A stretch of 64,000 nt of DNA, taken from assembly GCF_010120595.1 (NCBI RefSeq), contig NZ_CP038020.1:682001-746000 (forward strand), given 5' to 3'. Positions 46,937 to 56,695 of the stretch are shown here, piece after piece. The position numbers and the translations under genes are program-made. The notes under the pieces are model-generated. The model made no database searches and was not told where the DNA came from. It was given only the letters and a program-made list of their open reading frames with translations. How positions within the stretch are numbered: the first letter of the stretch is position 1; each line of letters opens with the position of its first letter. The DNA comes from Streptococcus thermophilus (GTDB taxonomy: Bacteria; Bacillota; Bacilli; Lactobacillales; Streptococcaceae).

Positions 46937-47626
46937 ATGAGCAAACGCATTTTGATTGTTGAAGATGAGAGAAACCTTGCTCGTTTTGTCTCTCTTGAAC
47001 TTCAACACGAAGGATACGACGTTGTGACAGCGGACAACGGACGCGAAGGACTTGAAATGGCACTTGAGAAAGATTTCGATCTGATTCTCTTGGACCTTAT
47101 GTTGCCTGAGATGGACGGTTTCGAAGTGACACGTCGTCTCCAACAAGAAAAAGATACTTATATTATGATGATGACAGCTCGCGACTCAATCATGGATATT
47201 GTTGCTGGTTTGGATCGTGGAGCTGATGACTATATTATAAAACCATTTGCGATTGAAGAACTGTTGGCACGTATTCGTGCAACCTTCCGTCGTCAAGATA
47301 TCGAAGCTACTAAGAAGGTACCAGCTAAAGCGTCAACCTATCGCGATTTAAAATTGGATGTTCAAAACCGTGCAGTTGTTCGCGGTGATGAGGTAATTCC
47401 ATTGACAAAACGTGAGTTTGATTTGTTGAACACACTTTTAAGCAATATGAACCAAGTAATGACCCGTGAGGAACTCTTGCTTCAAGTCTGGAAATATGAT
47501 GACGTAATTGAAACAAACGTTGTAGATGTTTATATTCGTTACTTACGTGGGAAAATCGACATTCCAGGTAAGGAATCATACATTCAAACAGTACGAGGGA
47601 TGGGTTACGTTATCCGTGAAAGATGA
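46937..47626 (+). CDS. covR: Response regulator CovR (CsrR)
   Basis: OmpR-type DNA-binding response regulator, in streptococci mostly a repressor of surface and stress genes. The receiver domain starts RILIVEDERNLARFVSLEL, with phospho-acceptor Asp53 in LILLDLMLPEMDG, Thr in MMMTARDS and Lys in YIIKPFAIEEL. The winged-helix effector domain ends LRGKIDIPGKESYIQTVRGM. The length of 229 residues fits CovR. It overlaps covS by four bases. Confidence 0.95.
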   Translation: MSKRILIVEDERNLARFVSLELQHEGYDVVTADNGREGLEMALEKDFDLILLDLMLPEMDGFEVTRRLQQEKDTYIMMMTARDSIMDIVAGLDRGADDYIIKPFAIEELLARIRATFRRQDIEATKKVPAKASTYRDLKLDVQNRAVVRGDEVIPLTKREFDLLNTLLSNMNQVMTREELLLQVWKYDDVIETNVVDVYIRYLRGKIDIPGKESYIQTVRGMGYVIRER

Positions 47627-49140
47627 GTAAATTATTTGGTAAAGTAACCATTAGAAAAAAGTTGACCATGACAACTGCTGTGGTCTTCTTTCTTGTATTG
47701 TCGATGTTCACTCTGGTTGTTGTATTTTCAGCCAATACGCTTCTTTTGCAACGTGAACGTCAAAATGTAAATAATACAATCTCAAAAGTTGTTACTTATA
47801 TCGAAAAGGACTGGGACTCTGATGAAGAGTTGAGTCCAGAGCCGCTTTTAGCGGCCTTTTATTCACCGAAAAATATCTATCCATCAATCATTAATGGAGT
47901 GCTTTCTGAAAAGCGTTCCTTAGATGGTCAAGTTGCGGTTTCTAATAGATTATATTCCAACCAGTCTGTCTATGTTTATGACAAAAAGGGAACTTTTATC
48001 TTTACTTCTGAGGAGGATACAGACTCACCTCCAGGCATGTCTGAGGTCAATAAACTGAAGTTGGTTTCCTATAAAGGTAAACGTGGTTTCTTACTACAAG
48101 TTCCAATCTATGGCAAGGATAAGAAGACCATTGTTGGGTATGCTCAAGTTTTCCATGATTTGAAATTCTACTATGCGTTAAAAGAGCGTTTAATTTTCCT
48201 ATTGATATTCCTTGAAGTAGGAATGACGGTCTTAGTTATTGCAGTAATTGTAGTTGTCTTGACATCTATTCTTCGTCCGATGAGGCAGTTACACGAAACA
48301 ATGGGTATTATTATCGATTCGCCAAGTGATTTGGAGCTTCGATCTAAGATTGAGAGTCATGATGAGATTGGTGCTTTGGCACTTAACTTTAACTGTATGA
48401 TGGATAAAATTCAAGAAGATAATCAGATGCAGATGCGTTTCTTGAGTGACGTCAGTCACGAATTACGTACTCCCATTGCAGTTATTAAAGGACATATGGA
48501 CCTCTTGCAACGTTGGGGTAAAAATGATCCTGAAATCCTTGAAGAAAGTCTTGAAGCTGCAAGTCACGAAGCCAACCGTATGACGATTATGATTAACGAT
48601 ATGTTGGATTCTATTCGTGTTAAAGGGTCATTTGACAATCATAGAAATGATACATGTGATTTGAATTCTTCAATCCGTACGGTTATTGGGAATTTCCGTG
48701 TCCTACATGACGACTACCAATTCTACCTCAATGATTCTGAGGGTTCAGATCGTCCAGCACAGATTTACAGTCAGCACTTTGAACAGGTTATTACTATTTT
48801 GATTGATAATGCGGTCAAGTATTCGCCTGTTAATAAGAAAATCCAGGTTACTATCAAGGCTCTGGAAGATGAGATGCTGGTACAGGTACAGGATAATGGT
48901 GAGGGTATCTCTAAAGAAGATATTGAACATATATTTGAACGCTTCTATCGTTCAGATAAGGCGCGTAATCGTACGACAACCCAATCTGGTGTGGGTATTG
49001 GTTTATCAATCCTCTATCAAATTGTGGAAGCTTATCGATGCCATATCGATGTCAGTTCAGAACTTGGTGTGGGTACACGTTTTGACCTCTACATTCCTTT
49101 TGCAGAGTCAGAAACTACGACACCTCAAATTGAAGGTTAA
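47623..49140 (+). CDS. covS: Sensor histidine kinase CovS (CsrS)
   Basis: Membrane sensor that phosphorylates or dephosphorylates CovR. The 505 residues comprise a first membrane helix (about 13-35), an extracellular sensing part (about 36-185), a second helix (about 188-215), a HAMP linker, then the kinase core: H-box FLSDVSHELRTPIAVIKGHM (His near 280), N-box IDNAVKYSP, G1 VQDNGEGISKEDIEHIFERF and G2 SGVGIGLSILYQIVEAY. It is intact. The start overlaps covR, so expression is coupled. A terminator lies about 40 bases after the stop. Confidence 0.94.
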   Translation: MSKLFGKVTIRKKLTMTTAVVFFLVLSMFTLVVVFSANTLLLQRERQNVNNTISKVVTYIEKDWDSDEELSPEPLLAAFYSPKNIYPSIINGVLSEKRSLDGQVAVSNRLYSNQSVYVYDKKGTFIFTSEEDTDSPPGMSEVNKLKLVSYKGKRGFLLQVPIYGKDKKTIVGYAQVFHDLKFYYALKERLIFLLIFLEVGMTVLVIAVIVVVLTSILRPMRQLHETMGIIIDSPSDLELRSKIESHDEIGALALNFNCMMDKIQEDNQMQMRFLSDVSHELRTPIAVIKGHMDLLQRWGKNDPEILEESLEAASHEANRMTIMINDMLDSIRVKGSFDNHRNDTCDLNSSIRTVIGNFRVLHDDYQFYLNDSEGSDRPAQIYSQHFEQVITILIDNAVKYSPVNKKIQVTIKALEDEMLVQVQDNGEGISKEDIEHIFERFYRSDKARNRTTTQSGVGIGLSILYQIVEAYRCHIDVSSELGVGTRFDLYIPFAESETTTPQIEG

Positions 49141-49178
49141 GTCAATTTACAAGAGATTTATACTAACTCTCAATCAAT

Positions 49179-49207
49179 GAGCACGTCTCGTTAAGGGCGT
49201 GCTTTTT
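49179..49207 (+). terminator. Terminator after covRS
   Basis: GAGCACG or GCACG pairs with CGTGC, followed by five T, 40 bases after the covS stop and before nrdR. Confidence 0.7.
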
Positions 49208-49262
49208 ATGTGTTTTTATGGTAAAATAGAGTACTGAATTTCGAAGATTGGTGGTGAAGTGC

Positions 49263-49742
49263 ATGCGTTGTCCAAAATGTCAACATAATAAATCTAATGT
49301 TATCGATAGCCGTCAGGCAGAGGATGGAAATACCATTCGTCGTCGTCGAGAGTGTGATGCTTGTCATGCCCGTTTTACTACATTTGAGCGTGTGGAAGAA
49401 GTTCCACTTTTAGTTGTCAAAAAAGATGGTACTCGTGAACAATTCTCTCGCGATAAGATTTTCAATGGTATCTTGATGAGTGCTCAGAAGCGTCCAGTTT
49501 CAAGTGAGGATATTGAAAATGCCATCACCCGTATAGAGCAAAACATTCGCCGTAACCATGATGGAGAGGTTGATAGTGAGGTCATTGGGAATTTAGTCAT
49601 GAAAGAACTAGCAGATCTTGATGAAATTACCTATGTCCGTTTTGCTAGTGTCTACCGTTCTTTCAAAGATGTTGATGAGATTGAAGAATTGCTTCAAGAA
49701 ATCACCAAGACTGTCCGTGCGAAAAAAGAGTCTAAAAAATGA
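49263..49742 (+). CDS. nrdR: Transcriptional repressor NrdR
   Basis: ATP/dATP-sensing repressor of ribonucleotide reductase genes. The 159-residue protein has an N-terminal zinc ribbon ([17 protein letters not shown], then [17 protein letters not shown]) and an ATP-cone domain from [21 protein letters not shown] placed the start at 49263, since family members begin MRCPKC and GGTGGTGA precedes it; a start five codons earlier is unlikely. It overlaps dnaB by four bases. Confidence 0.96.
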   Translation: MRCPKCQHNKSNVIDSRQAEDGNTIRRRRECDACHARFTTFERVEEVPLLVVKKDGTREQFSRDKIFNGILMSAQKRPVSSEDIENAITRIEQNIRRNHDGEVDSEVIGNLVMKELADLDEITYVRFASVYRSFKDVDEIEELLQEITKTVRAKKESKK

Positions 49743-50914
49743 GACCTATTGAAGAATTTGTCTATGTTGGCAATCAGGTTATCGTTCCCGATCAGGCAAG
49801 TTTGATGCGTTGTTATTATCCCATTATTGGGGTTGAGGGATACGCACTCTATCAGTATTTTGTGGCTTTCTATGATAATGGTAATCATCGTCATAAATTT
49901 GCTACTATTCTGAATCATCTTAACTTTGGTATGCAGCCTCTTCAGGAATCCCTGGCGGTCCTGACAGCGGTAGACTTGTTGGCTTTCTATCATTCTCCTC
50001 AGGGAATTTATGTTGTGGAGCTTAAGTCTCCCCTATCTATCGAGCAGTTTCTAAAACATGCGGTTTATAGTTCACTTCTAGAGCAAAAAATTGGTGAGCC
50101 AGCAGTGGATGCTTTAAAACCGACGAGTTTACATGGTTTACAAGACTTATCTAAACGTTTTTCGGATGTTTTTACTGATGAGCGTTTGGCTCAAAAGTCT
50201 GTTTCTGAAATTAAGCCTAAAAATTCATTTGATTTAATCAGTTTCAGGAATCGTATGCAGGCTGATGGACTTGTATTTACAGATGAAAAGACAGATGTTC
50301 CAGAAATCTATAAGTTGTCTGAAACCTATGACATGAATTGGTATGATACCTATCTCTTGTCAAAAAAGACAGCCGTGAACCACCGGATTATTGTTAAGCG
50401 TATGCAAGTGCAATTAGAGCAAGCTCAAGCTCAAAAATTGGGTGGTGATTCTGCATTGACGGAGACAGAGAAAAAGATTCTTAAAGCTGTTAAATCTGGA
50501 AAACCTGTTGATTACTTACAGAGTGCTAAGGGTCCAGGCGGGACTGTGACTAATTCTGAGAAAAAAATTCTCACAGACTTGGCACAAAGAGGCTTTATGG
50601 ATGAGGTCATTAATCTCATGGTTGCCTACAGTTTGGGACGGACACGTTCAACAAATGTGAATCGAGAGTATATCTCTAAAGTTGCCAACGATTTTGACTT
50701 TAAGAAGATTGTTACTGCTGAACAAGGGCTTTTGGCTTTGCGTAGTGGTTACGACAAAAAATCACAGCGGACAAAAGATGATTCTAAGAAGAAAACAAAT
50801 GTACCTAGCTGGAGTGATCCTGATTACGATAATCAAACCAGTCAGGCCGACCAAGCCAAGTTAGACGAAATTAGACGCCGTGCTTTGGCTAAACTAGAAA
50901 AAGGAAAGGAGTAG
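49739..50914 (+). CDS. dnaB: Replication initiation/helicase-loading protein DnaB (Gram-positive type)
   Basis: The Firmicutes DnaB protein helps load the replicative helicase together with DnaD and DnaI; it is not the helicase itself. The 391 residues begin [20 protein letters not shown] and include the winged-helix-like [23 protein letters not shown] segment. They also hold a DnaB/DnaD C-terminal domain with [12 protein letters not shown], and a charged tail ([15 protein letters not shown]). The order nrdR-dnaB-dnaI is the standard streptococcal arrangement. The stop is three bases before dnaI. Confidence 0.94.
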   Translation: MRPIEEFVYVGNQVIVPDQASLMRCYYPIIGVEGYALYQYFVAFYDNGNHRHKFATILNHLNFGMQPLQESLAVLTAVDLLAFYHSPQGIYVVELKSPLSIEQFLKHAVYSSLLEQKIGEPAVDALKPTSLHGLQDLSKRFSDVFTDERLAQKSVSEIKPKNSFDLISFRNRMQADGLVFTDEKTDVPEIYKLSETYDMNWYDTYLLSKKTAVNHRIIVKRMQVQLEQAQAQKLGGDSALTETEKKILKAVKSGKPVDYLQSAKGPGGTVTNSEKKILTDLAQRGFMDEVINLMVAYSLGRTRSTNVNREYISKVANDFDFKKIVTAEQGLLALRSGYDKKSQRTKDDSKKKTNVPSWSDPDYDNQTSQADQAKLDEIRRRALAKLEKGKE

Positions 50915-50917
50915 CCT

Positions 50918-51820
50918 ATGGAAAGAGTTGGACAAACCTTGAACCGAACAGGATATCATGGGTCTGGTAATGCAACAGATTTGACCAAGCAAATCTTGGC
51001 GGATCCAAGAGTAGCTGGCTTTATTCAAGAACATGGCTTAAGCCAGGACGAAATCAAGCGTAGTCTTCCAAAGTTTAATCAATTCTTGGTGGAATGCCGT
51101 AAGGTCAAAGAAGGTGATGTCAGCTACATTGCCAAAGGGTATGAGCCGATTCTGACCATGAATGAAGGCTACGCTGACGTAACCTATAAGGAAACGCGTC
51201 AGCTTAAGGAGCAACAAGAACAACAGGCTATTTCTAAGCGGATTAACTTGGTGAGCTTGCCTCAGTCCTATCGCAAGATTACCTTTGCTGATATTGCACT
51301 AGATGATGTCGCTCGTGTTGATACCTTTGAGACACTTGTTGATTTTGTAGCTAATTACCCTAGTCCAGACCAGAAAGGCCTCTATATCTACGGAGATATG
51401 GGGGTTGGGAAATCATTCATGTTGGCTGCTATGGCCCACGAACTTTCAGAGACGAAGAAGGTTGCTACGACCATTATTCATTACCCATCTTTTACTATTG
51501 ATGTTAAAAATGGGATCAAGGACGGCTCTGTGAAGGAACAAATTGATGCTGTCAAAGAAGCAGAAGTTCTAGTTTTAGATGATATTGGTGCAGAGCAATT
51601 CTCTTCTTGGATTAGGGACGATGTTTTGCAAGTCATTCTCCAGTATCGCATGATTGAGGAGCTACCGACCTTCTTCACATCCAACTATAGTTTTGCAGAC
51701 TTAGAAGCTAAGCTATCAAATGGACGTCAGGGAGACGAGACTTGGCAGGCCAAACGTGTGATGGAACGTATTCGTTTTTTAGCTAAAGAGGTTCACTTGA
51801 AAGGTGTTAATCGCCGTTAA
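50918..51820 (+). CDS. dnaI: Primosomal helicase loader DnaI
   Basis: AAA+ ATPase that delivers the replicative helicase DnaC to the origin or restart site. The 300-residue protein has an N-terminal helicase-binding region (about 1-110) and an ATPase domain with Walker A IYGDMGVGKSFMLAAMAHEL, Walker B VLVLDDIGAEQFSSWIRDDV and sensor 1 PTFFTSNYSF, ending with an arginine-rich RVMERIRFLAKEVHLKG. It begins three bases after dnaB behind AAAGGAG in the end of that gene. Confidence 0.96.
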   Translation: MERVGQTLNRTGYHGSGNATDLTKQILADPRVAGFIQEHGLSQDEIKRSLPKFNQFLVECRKVKEGDVSYIAKGYEPILTMNEGYADVTYKETRQLKEQQEQQAISKRINLVSLPQSYRKITFADIALDDVARVDTFETLVDFVANYPSPDQKGLYIYGDMGVGKSFMLAAMAHELSETKKVATTIIHYPSFTIDVKNGIKDGSVKEQIDAVKEAEVLVLDDIGAEQFSSWIRDDVLQVILQYRMIEELPTFFTSNYSFADLEAKLSNGRQGDETWQAKRVMERIRFLAKEVHLKGVNRR

Positions 51821-51925
51821 GGTGATTCTAATAATGATAAAGAACAAGCGTGTTTGCTTTCCTTGGTGGAAGTTAGATTGCTAAATGAAGAAAGGAATCC
51901 CTAATTTAATCAGGGACTTAAATAT

Positions 51926-53236
51926 ATGACATTACCTACAGTTGCTATCGTGGGTCGCCCAAATGTTGGGAAGTCGACCCTATTTAACCGAATTGCGGGT
52001 GAACGTATCTCTATCGTCGAAGACGTTGAAGGGGTAACACGTGACCGTATTTATACCTCTGCTGAGTGGCTTAATCGTCAGTTTAACTTGATTGATACAG
52101 GTGGTATCGATGATGTCGATGCCCCATTCATGGAACAGATTAAGCACCAAGCTGGCATTGCCATGACTGAAGCAGACGTTATTGTCTTTGTCGTTTCAGG
52201 TAAGGAAGGCGTGACAGATGCGGATGAGTACGTTGCCCGTATTCTCTATAAGACCAACAAGCCAGTTATCTTGGCGGTAAATAAAGTGGATAACCCTGAA
52301 ATGCGTGCAGATATCTATGATTTCTATTCTCTTGGGCTTGGCGATCCATATCCAGTTTCATCTGTTCATGGTATTGGTACGGGGGACGTTCTCGATGCTA
52401 TCGTTGAAAATCTTCCAACAGAAGTCGAAGAAGAAAATCCAGATATCATCCGTTTCAGTTTGATTGGGCGTCCAAACGTCGGAAAATCAAGTTTGATTAA
52501 CGCCATTTTAGGCGAGGACCGAGTGATTGCGAGTCCTATTGCTGGTACGACTCGTGATGCCATTGACACAAACTTTGTGGACAGTGAAGGTCAAGAGTAT
52601 ACTATGATTGATACCGCTGGTATGCGTAAATCTGGTAAGGTATATGAAAATACAGAAAAATACTCTGTTATGCGTTCTATGCGTGCCATTGATCGTTCTG
52701 ATGTTGTCCTTATGGTTATCAATGCCGAAGAAGGTATCCGTGAGTATGACAAGCGTATTGCTGGTTTTGCCCATGAAGCTGGTAAAGGGATTATCATCGT
52801 AGTTAACAAATGGGATACGATTAAGAAGGACAACCACACCGTTGCCAACTGGGAAGCAGATATCCGTGATCAGTTCCAATTCTTGAGCTATGCCCCAATT
52901 GTCTTTGTATCGGCTAAGACGAAACAACGTCTTAACAAGTTACCAGAGATGATCAAACGCATCAGTGAGAGTCAAAACCGTCGTATTTCATCGGCTGTCT
53001 TGAATGATGTTATCATGGATGCCATCGCCATCAACCCAACACCAACTGACAAAGGGAAACGCCTTAAGATTTTCTACGTGACACAAGTTTCGGTTAAACC
53101 ACCAACATTTGTTATCTTTGTCAATGAAGAAGAGCTTATGCACTTCTCATACATGCGTTTCTTGGAAAATCAAATTCGTCAGGCCTTTGGCTTTGAGGGA
53201 ACACCAATCCACTTGATTGCTCGTAAACGTAAATAA
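51926..53236 (+). CDS. der: Ribosome biogenesis GTPase Der (EngA)
   Basis: A double-G-domain GTPase needed for 50S subunit assembly. The 436 residues hold G1 [18 protein letters not shown] in domain 1 and [18 protein letters not shown] in domain 2, with DTGGID and [10 protein letters not shown] as the two G3 sites, and NKVD and NKWD as the G4 sites, followed by a KH-like C-terminal domain (about 350-436). It is intact and lies about 105 bases after dnaI, with a terminator after the stop. Confidence 0.98.
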   Translation: MTLPTVAIVGRPNVGKSTLFNRIAGERISIVEDVEGVTRDRIYTSAEWLNRQFNLIDTGGIDDVDAPFMEQIKHQAGIAMTEADVIVFVVSGKEGVTDADEYVARILYKTNKPVILAVNKVDNPEMRADIYDFYSLGLGDPYPVSSVHGIGTGDVLDAIVENLPTEVEEENPDIIRFSLIGRPNVGKSSLINAILGEDRVIASPIAGTTRDAIDTNFVDSEGQEYTMIDTAGMRKSGKVYENTEKYSVMRSMRAIDRSDVVLMVINAEEGIREYDKRIAGFAHEAGKGIIIVVNKWDTIKKDNHTVANWEADIRDQFQFLSYAPIVFVSAKTKQRLNKLPEMIKRISESQNRRISSAVLNDVIMDAIAINPTPTDKGKRLKIFYVTQVSVKPPTFVIFVNEEELMHFSYMRFLENQIRQAFGFEGTPIHLIARKRK

Positions 53237-53242
53237 AAAAGA

Positions 53243-53279
53243 GACCAACCAGAATAGAATCTTTACGGGTTGGTCTTTT
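53243..53279 (+). terminator. Terminator after der
   Basis: GACCAACC and GGTTGGTC pair around a 17-base loop, followed by TTTT. Confidence 0.75.
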
Positions 53280-53299
53280 GGTATTGTAAGGAGAAAACG

Positions 53300-53968
53300 A
53301 TGTTAGAAAATGTTCAAACTTATTTATCCAAACAAGGAGTTAAGTATATCAAACCTGAGAAGGCGGAGCCACATCAGGTTTGATATGGAAGCTCTCAAAA
53401 CTTTGGGACAAGCTGCTCATAAGGGAAATACAGTTCTTATCAAAAGCTCTAGAGGAGCGTCTAGACCCCATGAAAATGGATCGTGTCAGCAATTGGGCTA
53501 AAAGTATGCCGTCCACATTTCTGGTGCTATTACAGAGTTCCTGAGGAACAGTTTAGATGATGTTGCTATGGCGATTCGACTATACGGTTAAGCTGAAGAT
53601 TGGGGAATATCAGTTGAAGTGAACTTTGTCGAACGGAAAAAATCTGATACTACTCTAGCGAAGCAATATAAGGTCCTAGACTTACCGATTACTTTTCCAC
53701 TTTACTATCTTGCTCAAGAAGATGGGAAGATGGTGTCAGTCATCGTGTGGAAGGGACTTAAGCGAATCGTCAGATGCTCAAAGAAGCAGTCAAAGCTGGT
53801 CGTGTTCGAAAGGTCTTGGTTAAATATGATGTCCCTGTGACGGATAGCTTGACTAGGGATGACTTACTAGATCAACTAATGGAAGGCTTTCAACTGATAA
53901 CTCCTTATTTTGATAGTTGTCAGGATGCAAATAAGTTGTTGGAAGATTGGTGTAAAAGAGGAGAATAA
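53300..53968 (+). pseudogene. Decayed gene of unknown function
   Basis: A start behind AAGGAGAAAACG gives LENVQTYLSKQGVKYIKPEK, but stops and frameshifts appear every 60-150 bases. Coding-like pieces in different frames include ALEERLDPMKMDRVSNWAKS, AMAIRLYG, a long piece EVNFVERKKSDTTLAKQYKV followed by LDLPITFPLYYLAQEDGK, and a C-terminal KAGRVRKVLVKYDVPVTDSL ending KLLEDWCKRGE. Together they suggest one original protein of about 220 residues. I do not recognise its family. It ends two bases before the isochorismatase-like gene. Confidence 0.75.
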
Positions 53969-53970
53969 AA

Positions 53971-54561
53971 ATGCAAGGATTATTAATGATTGATATGCAA
54001 AGGGCCTTTGATAATAGTTCATGGGGAGAACGTAATAACCCTCAGCTTGAAGTGAATTCCCAAAAATTGCTTAATTTTTTTAGAGAAAGGGGATGGCCAG
54101 TACTTCATGTTCAACATGTATACACGAATACTCAATCACGTTTTCACGAATCTCAAGGTCAAGATTTTAAAGATGGCTTTCAACCATACCCAAGTGAACC
54201 TGTTTTCCAAAAGATAGTTAATAGTGCTTTCATTAGGACGAATTTAGAGAGCTATTTAAGAGATAAAAGAATTGATAAGTTAGTTATTGCAGGCTTTACC
54301 TTGCCACACTGTGTGTCTACCACAACTCGCATGGCGGCTAATTTAGGGTTTAAGACGTCACTTATTTCAGATGCAACGGCCAGTTTTGCCCTACCCAATT
54401 TAGATGGTCATTTGATAGATCCAGAGGTCCTGCATACCATAAATCTAGTATCCTTACACGATGAATTTGCTCAAGTAATGACAATAGAGGAGTTCATGGG
54501 GGATGATAATGAAGAGCTCTATGCCTTCTGTCCTTCTGGTGTAATGCCAAGTGCGATATGA
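53971..54561 (+). CDS. Isochorismatase-like cysteine hydrolase with an IS-derived C-terminus
   Basis: A small hydrolase of the isochorismatase/nicotinamidase superfamily. The catalytic triad positions are readable: Asp in LLMIDMQRAFDNSSW, Lys in FQKIVNSAFIRTNL and Cys in VIAGFTLPHCVSTTTRM-AANLGF. The substrate is unknown. The last ten or so residues (after DDNEELYA) are encoded by the broken end of an IS256-type element, so the native C-terminus was replaced; the catalytic core is complete and the protein may still work. It follows a decayed gene and has AGAGGAG upstream. Confidence 0.85.
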   Translation: MQGLLMIDMQRAFDNSSWGERNNPQLEVNSQKLLNFFRERGWPVLHVQHVYTNTQSRFHESQGQDFKDGFQPYPSEPVFQKIVNSAFIRTNLESYLRDKRIDKLVIAGFTLPHCVSTTTRMAANLGFKTSLISDATASFALPNLDGHLIDPEVLHTINLVSLHDEFAQVMTIEEFMGDDNEELYAFCPSGVMPSAI

Positions 54562-55185
54562 ATACATTCTTTACTAACGGTTCCACGTCTTAAGGGAAGA
54601 TAGGTTCCGTCAAGAAATAAAACAGAGTAATTGGCTTCTAAGCTTCGCTCATGAAAAGTAGCGACATTCTCCTGAGTTGCTTTTGAGATATTAGAAATTG
54701 TGGCAGGACTATAGTGATGACCATACATTCGCTCGATGATATCACTAATTTCTCGAGTCGTTACACCGGTTTGATAGAGTTTGATAACCATCTCTTCCAA
54801 GTGGTCATCTCGACGTCCATAAGCGGGAAGCAAAGCTGGACTAAAGTTCCCATTACGATCTCTAGGAATACTCAACTGAACAGTCCCATATTTGGTTTCG
54901 AATTTCCGTGCATAGCTTCCGTTACGACTATTCCCAGAATTATAGCCTAATTTATCGTAAGGTTCATACCCTAAAAAGGCTGATAACTCTGCTTGAAGCA
55001 GATCATTCATAGCTGTTTCAAGAGAAGTACGGAAAAATTCATCAATATCTTGCTTTTGGGCTAGGAAGTTAAGTAGTTCTGTGGTAAACTGAGTCATAGG
55101 AATAAATCCGTTATAGTAATGTTTTGCAACTCTACTATAACGGATTTATTCCTTTTTGTGTTTACACAACTTATTTTACACTACC
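54530..55185 (-). mobile_element. Half of an IS256-family element (IS1191-like)
   Basis: The outer end at about 55185 carries the GTGTAAAATAAGTTGTGTAA type terminal sequence (minus strand) and a 21-bp perfect hairpin just inside it. The minus-strand frame from 55097 gives the N-terminal 190 residues of an IS256 transposase (TTELLNFLAQKQDIDEFFRT, ELSAFLGYEPYDKLGYNSGN, YGTVQLSIPRDRNGNFSPAL, VLFLDGTYLPL). It stops at the junction with the isochorismatase gene near 54530. The second half of the transposase, with the rest of the catalytic site, is missing, so it is inactive. The IS1191 name is from memory. Confidence 0.88.
55098..55153. other. Perfect 21-bp inverted repeat inside the IS256-type end
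   Basis: Bases 55098-55118 (AGGAATAAATCCGTTATAG then TA) are the exact reverse complement of 55133-55153, with a 14-base loop. Placed between the IS end and the transposase start, it would fold in RNA read in from outside and could block transposase translation or end transcription. It is part of the element, not a host gene feature. Confidence 0.7.
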
Positions 55186-55205
55186 GGTGCTGATTCAAGC
55201 ATTCA

Positions 55206-55742
55206 AGAATTGTTAGAAAAAAAGATACTAAAGGTTTATCTAACCTTATCAAAGAAAATATTTCAGACTACAAAAATTCAGAAATGTTTAAAAGCTATCT
55301 AAAATTTGTTGCTTCTTGCCCTCACTATTCTTCAAGAAATTTGAGATTTTTACAAAAACAAAAACCTGATGTTGGTTTTGTTGGTTCTTTCGGAGCATGG
55401 AAAAATCAAGGTTACCATGTAAAAAAAGGAGAACATGGTTTAAAAATTTTTATGCCTTGTACGAGAGATAAAAAAGATGTCAACGGAAATAAAATACTAG
55501 ACAAAAACGGAAAACCAAAACAAGAAATTTACGCTTTTAAATTAGGAACAGTTTTTGAAACACACCAATTAGTTGAGTATGAAAATTTATCAAAACCAGT
55601 TGCTTATGTGCCGGACAACCCTGATGATAATCGCAAATTATTTTTCTCAATCACAAAGGCAAGTGATGTACCAATTAAGGTTTTAGAAACAGCACAAATG
55701 TGTTCTGGGGCAAATGGTTTTTACTCCCCTACAACGAAATAA
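55206..55742 (+). pseudogene. Fragment of an LtrC/ArdC-type conjugative-element protein
   Basis: The readable part (MFKSYLKFVASCPHYSSRN, FVGSFGAWKNQGYHVKKGEH-GLKIFMP, then AFKLGTVFETHQLVEYENLS) matches the N-terminal ssDNA-binding-like domain of LtrC/ArdC proteins from plasmids and integrative elements. Upstream the frame is broken at a run of seven A near 55220, where one more A would restore LLEKKDTKGLSNLIKENIS. No start is present on the left because the gene is cut near the IS256-type end, and the right side stops at 55740 far short of the family length. It is clearly a relic. Confidence 0.75.
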
Positions 55743-56220
55743 ATTTGTTTAAGTCCTGACTTAAAAGGTTATCAAAGAATTAAAACTTTATTGCATGGAA
55801 TATCAACCCCTTTTTCATAGGTTTTATTAGAGTGATAACAAAGCGATTTTATGAGCTATTCTAGTAATTCATACCCCACAAGTTGCCGTTTGCTTACCCC
55901 AAAAGTTAGCAAAAAGGAAAGCAAAAAAATACCCGTTAGGGTATCAATCAATTTATAAGTTTAATATTCAAGAGAACTCGCCCCTAAATGTTGCAACGTG
56001 GCAACATATTGAGGTATCAATCAATTTACGAGTTCAGCAGGCAAGAAACTAGCACCAGTAAGGTGCTTTTTTATTATATAAATATTTTACCTCTATTGAA
56101 TAGCGCTATAAAAAATGCTAGAATATCAAGTGATTTCAATATAGGGATGAACTGCTACAAATCGAAAACTCAAAAATGTTCGTAAAAGTGGAAGATTAGA
56201 TAATATTCTCAGCAATCCAC
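55743..56220. other. Noncoding relic region with short repeats
   Basis: About 480 bases with no gene. GGTATCAATCAATTTA occurs twice (55940-55955 and 56013-56028). Between the copies is the palindrome ATGTTGC-AACGTG-GCAACAT (55988-56007). A terminator GCACC-AGTAA-GGTGC-TTTTTT follows at 56052-56072 and recurs at 57339-57359. This looks like debris of an integrative element; an origin or transfer role for the repeats is only a possibility. Confidence 0.5.
56052..56072 (+). terminator. Terminator copy 1 in the integrative-element relic
   Basis: GCACC pairs with GGTGC around AGTAA, followed by six T. The same TTAGCACCAGTAAGGTGC-type sequence occurs at 57339. Confidence 0.65.
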
Positions 56221-56314
56221 TTCATACGTCATTGACGGCAAACCGCTGACCGATGATGATAAGCGTGCTATCTGTGGCATTATTGCAGGTTATATGAGCA
56301 GTAAGGAGAACTGA
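56221..56314 (+). pseudogene. C-terminal fragment of an XRE/phage-type regulator
   Basis: A short frame ending at 56314 reads VIDGKPLTDDDKRAICGIIA followed by GYMSSKEN, which resembles the C-terminal tail of repressor-like regulators beside ImmA-type proteases in streptococcal integrative elements. The DNA-binding part is absent. It lies six bases before the ImmA-like relic, as expected for an immR-immA pair. Confidence 0.5.
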
Positions 56315-56319
56315 TAGTT

Positions 56320-56695
56320 ATGGAGAAAGAATTGCTTGAGCAGTTCAATGTCTCTATCTGTGAGTTCAGCTCTAGTCAATGGTACAGAAATGGCTTTCTT
56401 GACCCTATAAACAGGGTTGTTTACATCAACGGGGATTTAAGACCAAGACACTCGTTTAAAGGTCATTCTGCACGAGCTAGGCCATTTAGAGCACAACTCT
56501 AAAGATTATGAGTGTTTACGTGAGAAATACGAAGCTCAAGCCAATAGAAATATGATCCATGAGTTGTTGAAAAATGAAAATCTTGATGATTTTAATTACT
56601 TACACTTTATGGAAAAATATAATCTCACCACGATTTGTGATGAGACATTTGTAAAACATGAATATTTAAAACTAAAGGAGATTGAAAAATGTTGA
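56320..56695 (+). pseudogene. ImmA/IrrE-type metallopeptidase, frameshifted
   Basis: Reading starts at 56320 with EKELLEQFNVSICEFSSSQW and VVYINGDLRPK, then shifts near 56450. The next frame gives VILHELGHLEHNSKDYECLR, with the zinc motif HELGH, then EKYEAQANRNMIHELLKNE and runs to the stop at 56693, overlapping the next gene. Proteins of this type cleave a partner repressor to trigger excision of phages or integrative elements. One or two base changes in the run before GTCATTCTG account for the break. Confidence 0.82.

Noticed and set aside
55940..56028. Possible CRISPR-like or iteron array
   Set aside because: Only two copies of the 16-base motif exist, 73 bases apart, with no regular spacing and no cas or rep gene nearby.
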